Assembly (NCBI GenBank): GCA_937925695.1
Contig: CALAMD010000026.1
Coordinates: 1-11,949, forward strand
Length of the DNA: 11,949 bases
Direction: 5' to 3'
DNA from: an uncultured Bacillaceae bacterium
GTDB taxonomy: Bacteria; Bacillota; Bacilli; Bacillales; Amphibacillaceae
The notes below the pieces were generated by a model. The model made no database searches and was not told where the DNA came from. It saw only the letters and a list, made by a program, of their open reading frames with translations. The first letter of the stretch is position 1; the number at the start of each line of letters is the position of its first letter. A program made the position numbers and the translations under genes. Shown in pieces: positions 6,727-11,949 of the stretch.

Positions 6727-7842
6727 TTATTCGTCTTGTGGGATATATTCAACACGTTCTAAGCGTGGATTTGGGCGATATCTTCTGCCAGCTTTAGCTT
6801 CTGGCGTGCCATTAAGCATGACGTTATCACCGGTAAATCCAATATGAACATTTAATAAACTTGTTCCAACCCCATACATATCTACCGGTACGCCTAGTTT
6901 TTCATATTCTAAAATTCGTTTCTCATCAAAACCACCGCTGACAACAATCTTAACATGGTTGAAACCTTCTTCGTCTAGTGCTCTTCTCAGTGCAAAAATA
7001 AGCTCAGGACTACCACCTCTTGGGTCAAATGTACCCATTGCGTGTTGATTTCGTAAAAAGTATTTATCAACCATCGTACGAGAGGTATCGATCCGAACTC
7101 CCTTTAAATCCTTGCCAAATTCACGAGCCACTTTTAATGCATCAGTAATAACATCATTATTGTAGTCAACCAATGTCACGAGATCATCTTCAGGATATAT
7201 TTCCTTGTAAGCTCTTGTGGCCGCAATCACATCACCACGGAACATTTGAATCATGGCATGGGGCATCGTTCCCATACCTTCTTTACCCCACCACTCACTC
7301 ATGGCATGGGTAGCCTGGGCTGTAGATCCCCCAATATAGGCTGCATAGCCATCACCAGCTTGTTGGGTGTAATGATCATTACGATCAGCCATAAAAATAA
7401 TTGGTTTTTGTTTACCAGAATATCTAGCCGCTTTTACAACATTATATACATTTGTTGCGACTGATGTTCTTCTCGCTAAAATACCATCAATAATTCCTTC
7501 TAAATAGCCAAAATTTTGATAAGGTCCTGAAACGGTTAAAACTGTTTCATACGGCTTAATTTTATCCCCGTCTTTTAATGAATAAATCTCTAATTTTTCA
7601 GGCTCATCAGCAAAGGTATGTAATAAAGCAATCGCTTCGTCGGTTCCACAAAGAACGGCATCTTTTTTCTGGAAAAATTGCATTGTAACATGATTATTTG
7701 GCAATACTTTTTCGACAATTTCTCTAGTTTTTAAAAAGTAAACAGCAGAAAACCAACCTTCTTTTATTCGTTTATCAAACTTAAATGTTTTATTGGTTAA
7801 CCGACTAATCTCACCTGAAAGCTTTTTTTCAATTTCTTTCAT
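6727..7842 (-). CDS. pncB: Nicotinate phosphoribosyltransferase, short type
   Basis: The likely reaction joins nicotinate to PRPP, giving nicotinate mononucleotide with ATP hydrolysis, in the Preiss-Handler route to NAD. Visible family features are GTMPHAMIQ (191-199), RIDTS (250-254), VSGGFDEKRI (301-310) and the phosphate-binding YGVGTSL (323-329). These belong to the type II phosphoribosyltransferase fold shared by nicotinate and quinolinate enzymes. The length of 371 residues is well short of the roughly 490-residue PncB of B. subtilis and nearer the compact forms seen in other bacteria and archaea. The ATG has AAGGAG 8 bases upstream, and a good sigma-A promoter precedes it. It lies between sftA and murC, where I do not expect it in B. 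subtilis. The assignment to nicotinate rather than nicotinamide is by family resemblance only. Confidence 0.88.
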   Translation of the reverse strand: MKEIEKKLSGEISRLTNKTFKFDKRIKEGWFSAVYFLKTREIVEKVLPNNHVTMQFFQKKDAVLCGTDEAIALLHTFADEPEKLEIYSLKDGDKIKPYETVLTVSGPYQNFGYLEGIIDGILARRTSVATNVYNVVKAARYSGKQKPIIFMADRNDHYTQQAGDGYAAYIGGSTAQATHAMSEWWGKEGMGTMPHAMIQMFRGDVIAATRAYKEIYPEDDLVTLVDYNNDVITDALKVAREFGKDLKGVRIDTSRTMVDKYFLRNQHAMGTFDPRGGSPELIFALRRALDEEGFNHVKIVVSGGFDEKRILEYEKLGVPVDMYGVGTSLLNVHIGFTGDNVMLNGTPEAKAGRRYRPNPRLERVEYIPQDE

Positions 7843-7883
7843 AGAAGTTTCTCCTTACAGTTTATTATTATCTTTTCAGTTTA

Positions 7884-7912
7884 ATCATATTAAATGCTCC
7901 ATCATCTTACAA
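7884..7912 (-). promoter_or_regulatory. Sigma-A promoter of the nicotinate phosphoribosyltransferase gene
   Basis: Minus-strand TTGTAA (7907-7912) and TATGAT (7884-7889) are 17 bases apart. Both boxes and the spacing are identical to those of the ccpA promoter. No terminator is visible between sftA and this promoter, so read-through from sftA is also possible. murC may depend on it. Confidence 0.68.
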
Positions 7913-7934
7913 GTAACTTTATCATTTATAACTA

Positions 7935-10262
7935 TCATGAAATAATATCTTGCAGTTGTTCTTTAGAAACTAAAACATCCCGTGGTTTACTTCCATTTTG
8001 CCCAGAAATAACCCCTTTATCTTCAAGGGTATCAATGAGACGGGCTGCCCGGTTATAGCCAATTCTAAATTGTCTTTGTAACAAGGAGGTACTCACTTGC
8101 GACTGTTCAACTACAAACTCAATTACTTCTGGTAAAATTTCATCTTCATCAGCTGCAATTTCCATTTTTTCAACGAGATGTTCTTGTTCAAATAAATAAT
8201 TTGGTGGCGATAATTGTCTGAGATAGGTCGTAATTCGATCTATTTCATCATCAGATACAAAGGCCCCTTGTAATCTGAGGGCTTTGCCAGTACCGTTTTC
8301 AATGAATAACATATCGCCTTTTCCGAGTAATCGCTCGGCGCCGTTCATGTCGATAATCGTTCGTGAATCAACTTGGGATGAGACACTAAAGGCTATCCTT
8401 GTTGGGATATTGGCCTTAATCAATCCTGTTATCACATCAACTGATGGACGTTGGGTTGCTACAATTAAATGAATACCACATGCTCTTGCCTTTTGAGCGA
8501 TCCGACTAATGGCATCTTCGACATCTTGGGGTGCGACCATCATTAAATCAGCTAACTCATCGATGATAATAACGATATAGGGCATTTTTTCTTGCTTCCG
8601 GTCTTCAGCTAACATCTTTTCATTATATTTTTCTATGCTACGAACACCTTCGGTAACGAATTTCTGATAACGTTCTTCCATTTCGTTTACTGCCCACTGT
8701 AAGGCGGCGGTAGCAGCTTTAATATCGGTAATCACGGGCGCGATTAAGTGAGGAATGCCGTTATAAGGAGTAAGTTCTACCATTTTTGGATCAATCAGTA
8801 GTAACTTAACATCTTCATAGCTTGATTTATAAAGTAGACTAATGATAATCGTATTAATACAAACACTTTTTCCAGAGCCCGTAGCTCCAGCAATTAAGCC
8901 ATGGGGCATCTTGGCGATATCAGTGACTTTTGCCCTACCTTCCACATCTAGGCCTAATCCGATCGTAAGTGGTGACTGATCCTGGTTAAACGCACTCGTT
9001 TGTAAAATGTCCTGTAACCCTACTGTCTGGGTCTTATGATTTGGCACTTCAATGCCAATTGTATGTTTACCAGGTATTGGAGCTTCAATCCGAATATCTT
9101 TGGCAGCCATATTTAATTTAATATCATCACTTAAATTTCTGACCCGACTTACTTTTACCCCTAATGCCGGTTGCACTTCAAACCTAGTTACTGCTGGCCC
9201 TTGCGTTGCTTTCACAACTTTTGCCTTCACATTAAAATATTTTAACGTCTGTTCTAGCAGGGCCTGTTGTTCTTTAATCCACCTTCTATCTTCATGTTGT
9301 CCCTTTTCAACATCATTTAACAAATGCATTGGAATATGATAGTTATTTTGATTGGTGGACTGGGTTATTTGATCAGTTTGCTTGTTGGATCGGGTCTGCC
9401 GATTGTTTTGCTCATTGGATCGTATATGTTGGTGACGTTCTGTTCGTTTTTGTTGATGTTGGTTTCGTAATTTTATTTTATCCCTTGGTGTCATCATCAC
9501 GTTATATGGAATTGGTTTATCCCGTGATGTTTGCTCATTTCGTTTTTCAAAAGAAGTGCCTGTATTGGTTTGTCGCTCTGTCTGTTGGGAAGAGCGATGA
9601 TTGTCTTCTAAACACTTTTGTTGGGATGTTCGTTGGTGCCGTCTTGCCAAGCGGGAATCTTCTGCTTGGGTTTGCGTAGGTCTTGGTGATTTTACCCTAG
9701 TAGCCGAATCCGGTTCCGCTTCTATATGAGCACTTATTTCTGATTGGGATTCATTAACTGATCGGAATTCATTAGCCCATTCAGTTTGTTGGGGGCTGTC
9801 GTTCCCTCGCTGCTCATATGTTTCAGCATTTAATGATGTTATATTTTTTGTTGTTTCATCGTTTTGATTCGTCTGGGCTTCTTGTTTGCGGATAAATGCC
9901 GGTACTTCTTCGACCTCGCTCATCGACTCTCGTGGCCGATAACCATAAATTGGCGATGCCACACGACTTGGCCTAAAAGGTTCTTTTTTGATCGATCTAA
10001 CCGGTTTCTCATTTATTCGATTCGTTGTTTCTCGTTCAATAAAATCCATTTCTCTCTGTGATTGTTGTTTTCTCAAATACGCTGGTGTATCCAATGGTTC
10101 ATCAGGTATAACCGGAAAACGAAAACGTGGATTCTTAGGATATTTATACGTTACTTTCGTATGTAATGATTGTTGTGGTACATGGTATGTTTGCTTCTTT
10201 TTTGGTGTTTCTGTTTCAGTTGCAAACAGTTGTTTGATTTTTTCTTTCCAGCGCTGTAACAT
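7935..10262 (-). CDS. sftA: Soluble DNA translocase SftA (FtsK/SpoIIIE family)
   Basis: SftA is an ATP-driven DNA pump recruited to the division septum, clearing chromosome DNA before septum closure. Numbering from ATG 10262 gives 775 residues. No membrane segments are present, separating it from SpoIIIE. The first 320 residues look disordered and rich in Gln, Asn, Arg, Ser and Thr, with two short related motifs, PAYLRKQ (60-66) and PAFIRKQ (121-127). The motor follows from about 325, with Walker A GATGSGKSV (459-467) and Walker B YIVIIIDELAD (562-572). The C-terminal winged-helix gamma domain (about 709-765) reads oriented DNA sequences. A GTG at 10271 could add three residues, but it lies within the likely ribosome binding site GGGTGA. 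The protein is shorter than the roughly 950-residue B. subtilis SftA, the difference being in the linker. Confidence 0.93.
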   Translation of the reverse strand: MLQRWKEKIKQLFATETETPKKKQTYHVPQQSLHTKVTYKYPKNPRFRFPVIPDEPLDTPAYLRKQQSQREMDFIERETTNRINEKPVRSIKKEPFRPSRVASPIYGYRPRESMSEVEEVPAFIRKQEAQTNQNDETTKNITSLNAETYEQRGNDSPQQTEWANEFRSVNESQSEISAHIEAEPDSATRVKSPRPTQTQAEDSRLARRHQRTSQQKCLEDNHRSSQQTERQTNTGTSFEKRNEQTSRDKPIPYNVMMTPRDKIKLRNQHQQKRTERHQHIRSNEQNNRQTRSNKQTDQITQSTNQNNYHIPMHLLNDVEKGQHEDRRWIKEQQALLEQTLKYFNVKAKVVKATQGPAVTRFEVQPALGVKVSRVRNLSDDIKLNMAAKDIRIEAPIPGKHTIGIEVPNHKTQTVGLQDILQTSAFNQDQSPLTIGLGLDVEGRAKVTDIAKMPHGLIAGATGSGKSVCINTIIISLLYKSSYEDVKLLLIDPKMVELTPYNGIPHLIAPVITDIKAATAALQWAVNEMEERYQKFVTEGVRSIEKYNEKMLAEDRKQEKMPYIVIIIDELADLMMVAPQDVEDAISRIAQKARACGIHLIVATQRPSVDVITGLIKANIPTRIAFSVSSQVDSRTIIDMNGAERLLGKGDMLFIENGTGKALRLQGAFVSDDEIDRITTYLRQLSPPNYLFEQEHLVEKMEIAADEDEILPEVIEFVVEQSQVSTSLLQRQFRIGYNRAARLIDTLEDKGVISGQNGSKPRDVLVSKEQLQDIIS

Positions 10263-10317
10263 GATTTTCACCCTATTCTCTTACACCACTTTCAAAGCAT
10301 AATCCTTAGCTGTATAA

Positions 10318-10347
10318 AGTATAACATATATCAATTAAGCAAGTCAT
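10318..10347 (-). promoter_or_regulatory. Candidate extended -10 promoter of sftA
   Basis: On the minus strand, TGTTATACT supplies an extended -10 (TATACT at 10318-10323). A weak -35, ATGACT (10342-10347), lies 18 bases upstream. It leaves a leader of about 50 bases before the sftA ATG. A palindrome overlaps the -35. Confidence 0.55.
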
Positions 10348-10366
10348 ATCACTCTTGAAGCGATAT
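10346..10366. repeat. 21-bp imperfect palindrome at the sftA -35 region
   Basis: The minus strand reads ATATCGCTTCAAGAGTGATAT, pairing over 8 to 9 positions around a tiny loop. One arm overlaps the candidate sftA -35 box. It may be an operator. As an RNA hairpin it has a T run only in the plus direction, where no gene would need it. Confidence 0.4.
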
Positions 10367-10378
10367 TTTTTCGTTAAA

Positions 10379-10402
10379 TTCTGGATTTTTTTCTGGATTT
10401 TT
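10379..10402. repeat. 12-bp exact tandem repeat after ytpQ
   Basis: TTCTGGATTTTT is present twice, head to tail, touching the last base of the ytpQ stop codon. It forms no hairpin and is probably a replication-slippage duplication in the ytpQ-sftA gap. Confidence 0.7.
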
Positions 10403-11214
10403 TATGACCTATCCTGCCGTGGTTTATTTTTGGCTAATATAAAAATAGGTTCTAGCTGATGGTCTTCATAAATGAATGGTAGCGCAGTAATAGGAATGCG
10501 TCCTTCTGCAAAGAATTTCATCGTCATTTGGGCTAAAATATCGTACCCTGTATCATTTTGAATATCTGCTAAAATAAGCACGTCTTGGTGGGGTACTGCA
10601 ACAGCCAGTTCACCTTTACTATTCGCCTTCATTTCAGCTAAAAATGCTTCATTTAAAATTCGGCTCGCATCATAGCCGTCTTGGGTAGCAATAAAATAAA
10701 AATCATTGCCCGCTACTTGATCCACTTTATAATCATATGACAATGATCGCACATTAAACGTCGCAATTTCATCAATTCGCTTGAGCGACCATTGTTCTTT
10801 TTCGAGCATTGGCTCGTCGATGAGACGATAGGATTTGCCTAAATCAAGGGCATAATAGACCCTCGTTTCTGCCGTATGGTCTTTTGTAACTAACGGGGTA
10901 TTTGCATTCGTTTTCGTTGGAAATGAAGTCGAGCGTATAACAGGATAGATATGTTTTTCCATTCCCGTTAATTGATGCTCTTCATTCATTATTCTTAGCG
11001 CCTCTTTAATATGACTCTCAAGTTCTTCGAGCACTTCTTCGCCCCGTTGATTATATTTTGCCACCACATTTCCTAACGAAATGTTTAGCCCTTTTAAGGT
11101 ATCTTTCCATTCAATGCGAAACGTATCTTTTTCTCGGTTATATGAAGTACGGAAATCTGGATGGCCTAGCCGTTCTTCCAGGATTCTTCTTAATTTGGTA
11201 TTCGTCATCGACAT
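10402..11214 (-). CDS. ytpQ: DUF1444 family protein YtpQ
   Basis: This is a conserved Bacillales protein of unknown function. It has no signal peptide or membrane segment, so it should be cytoplasmic. Strongly conserved family stretches are visible: YPVIRSTSFP (90-99), DHTAETRVYYALDLG (112-126), DGYDASRILNEA (179-190), VPHQDVLILADI (207-218) and FILAKNKP (258-265). Their regular hydrophobic pattern suggests a compact globular protein; I do not assign an activity. Three in-frame ATGs compete. AAGGAGG lies 8 bases before ATG 11214, giving 270 residues, while ATG 11220 is too close to it and ATG 11208 too far. In B. subtilis ytpP and ytpR flank this gene; both are missing here, leaving it between the divergent ytoQ and sftA. 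Confidence 0.9.
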   Translation of the reverse strand: MSMTNTKLRRILEERLGHPDFRTSYNREKDTFRIEWKDTLKGLNISLGNVVAKYNQRGEEVLEELESHIKEALRIMNEEHQLTGMEKHIYPVIRSTSFPTKTNANTPLVTKDHTAETRVYYALDLGKSYRLIDEPMLEKEQWSLKRIDEIATFNVRSLSYDYKVDQVAGNDFYFIATQDGYDASRILNEAFLAEMKANSKGELAVAVPHQDVLILADIQNDTGYDILAQMTMKFFAEGRIPITALPFIYEDHQLEPIFILAKNKPRQDRS

Positions 11215-11255
11215 ATACATGTCCTCCTTAGCTTGCATATAGCTATTTCCTTGAT

Positions 11256-11284
11256 ATTATTTTGATGCAACTTGTCTTTGTTAA
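11256..11284 (-). promoter_or_regulatory. Candidate sigma-A promoter of ytpQ
   Basis: Minus-strand TTAACA (11279-11284) and AATAAT (11256-11261), each with one mismatch to consensus, are 17 bases apart. The leader to the ytpQ ATG would be about 35 bases. The surroundings are A+T rich, so confidence is moderate. Confidence 0.5.
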
Positions 11285-11357
11285 TTATTTCACGAATACA
11301 TAGGGGGTATTGTTGAAAAATTCATCTATGTTAAAATACCTGTTTGTCGAAAACTGC

Positions 11358-11376
11358 TTGATAACTGTTATATCAA
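11358..11376. repeat. Imperfect palindrome in the ytpQ-ytoQ divergent region
   Basis: TTGATAAC and GTTATATCAA face each other around a single T. Outer arms TTGATA and TATCAA are exact complements, with a 2-base insertion in the inner right arm. It lies between the candidate divergent promoters, about 45 bases upstream of the ytoQ -35. It could bind a regulator of either gene. The divergent region around it, 11215-11486, shows no coding sequence. Confidence 0.35.
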
Positions 11377-11419
11377 AGAATTACTGTATCTTGTTACATT
11401 ATAGATATACATCATTTAA

Positions 11420-11450
11420 TTGACAAGAAGTTGAATTGATATGATATGAT
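11420..11450 (+). promoter_or_regulatory. Candidate sigma-A promoter of ytoQ
   Basis: A perfect -35 TTGACA (11420-11425) is followed by TGATATGAT, an extended -10 (TATGAT at 11445-11450). The spacer of 19 bases is long. An overlapping TATGAT five bases earlier would give 14, which is too short. A weaker second candidate, TTGTTG (11310-11315) with TGTTAAAAT ending at 11337, lies further upstream. Confidence 0.6.
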
Positions 11451-11486
11451 GCATCTGAACCTATCTATCATGTGGAGGGATTTTTT

Positions 11487-11927
11487 ATGGAATTAATCGT
11501 TTATTTAGCTGGTCAGATTCATGATGATTGGCGTGATCAGTTAACTGCAAAAGCTAAGGAAAGAAACTTACCATTGAAATTTGTTGCCCCACAAACGGAT
11601 CATGATCGTTCTGATGATATTGGAGAAGATATTTTAGGGAAACAACCTGGTCCTTTTTATAGAGATGATGCTGCTTCAAGCATTAATAATTTACGTACTG
11701 AAGTGTTATTAAAGAAAGCTGATATTGTCGTTGCCCTCTTTGGCGAACAGTATCGTCAATGGAATACGGCGATGGATTTAAGTGCAGCCATCACGTTAAA
11801 TAAGCCAACCATTATCATTCGCCCAGAATCATTAATTCATCCTCTCAAAGAACTATCAAATAAAGCTAACGTCACTGTTGAAACAATTGATCAAGCCATT
11901 GATGTTTTAGCATATATCTTTGAGTAA
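11487..11927 (+). CDS. ytoQ: YtoQ family protein (nucleoside deoxyribosyltransferase-like)
   Basis: A 146-residue protein matching YtoQ over its whole length. The family is placed among nucleoside 2-deoxyribosyltransferase-like folds, enzymes that cleave or exchange the base on deoxynucleosides, but no activity is established for YtoQ to my knowledge. Visible features are the N-terminal strand-loop VYLAGQIHDDWR (5-16), HDRSD (39-43), KADIVVALFGEQYRQWNTAMD (77-97) and the C-terminal RPESLIHPLKELSNKA (112-127). The NTAMD stretch falls where related enzymes carry their catalytic acid, with Asp97 a candidate; this is inference. GGAGGG lies 7 bases before the ATG. A GTG at 11472 is in frame but sits at the ribosome binding site. 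It is the only plus-strand gene in the window and is divergent from ytpQ. The frame is complete, ending in TAA. Confidence 0.9.
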   Translation: MELIVYLAGQIHDDWRDQLTAKAKERNLPLKFVAPQTDHDRSDDIGEDILGKQPGPFYRDDAASSINNLRTEVLLKKADIVVALFGEQYRQWNTAMDLSAAITLNKPTIIIRPESLIHPLKELSNKANVTVETIDQAIDVLAYIFE

Positions 11928-11949
11928 ATTCGTTGCGGCGTTGTGATGG

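Noticed and set aside
9329..9679. Plus-strand open frame of about 116 codons opposite sftA
   Set aside because: It lies antisense to the low-complexity sftA linker, lacks a ribosome binding site, and its composition follows from the sense codons. The same reasoning removes the other plus-strand frames antisense to aroA, murC, ytxH, the nicotinate phosphoribosyltransferase and motP.
11305..11310. GGGTAT on the plus strand as a second sigma-B -10 box
   Set aside because: No GTTTAA-like -35 is found 12 to 15 bases upstream.
1..11949. Search for mobile elements, CRISPR arrays, tRNA or rRNA genes, defence or toxin-antitoxin pairs
   Set aside because: None is visible. All genes fit conserved Bacillaceae families and order, with no transposase, integrase or spaced repeat array.

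Overview
The window reads as chromosomal backbone DNA from a low-GC member of the Bacillaceae. Eleven protein genes follow, with small changes, the Bacillus subtilis block ytoQ-ytpPQR-sftA-murC-ytxGHJ-aroA-ccpA-motPS (order recalled from memory). The MotPS stator pair and strong A+T bias would fit a salt- or alkali-tolerant genus such as Oceanobacillus, Gracilibacillus or Amphibacillus. That genus-level guess is inference only.

Layout: ten genes lie on the minus strand and one, ytoQ at the right end, on the plus strand. Reading in the minus direction from the right: ytpQ (DUF1444), sftA (soluble FtsK/SpoIIIE-type DNA translocase), a short-type nicotinate phosphoribosyltransferase, murC (cell-wall precursor ligase) ending in a hairpin terminator, ytxG-ytxH (membrane-anchored stress proteins) with a near-consensus sigma-B promoter and a hairpin terminator, aroA (chorismate mutase/DAHP synthase fusion), ccpA (carbon catabolite regulator), then motP-motS (sodium-type flagellar stator). 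ytpQ and ytoQ diverge from a roughly 270-base region with candidate promoters for both.

Together the genes cover cell division and chromosome clearance (sftA), peptidoglycan synthesis (murC), NAD salvage, envelope stress (ytxGH), entry to the shikimate pathway (aroA), global carbon control (ccpA) and motility (motPS). They are neighbours by conserved synteny and do not form one pathway. Compared with B. subtilis, ytpP, ytpR and ytxJ are absent from their usual slots, and the nicotinate phosphoribosyltransferase sits between sftA and murC. Several upstream start codons give over-long reading frames; I moved starts using ribosome binding sites and, for aroA, a promoter inside the apparent extension.

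I do not see a new multi-gene system such as a defence island, mobile element or CRISPR array. The most striking unexplained structure is a 109-base imperfect hairpin between aroA and ccpA (2859-2967). It has about 34 paired positions, and its three G-U pairs form only in minus-strand RNA. Next is a 9-bp inverted repeat overlapping the sigma-B -10 element of ytxGH.
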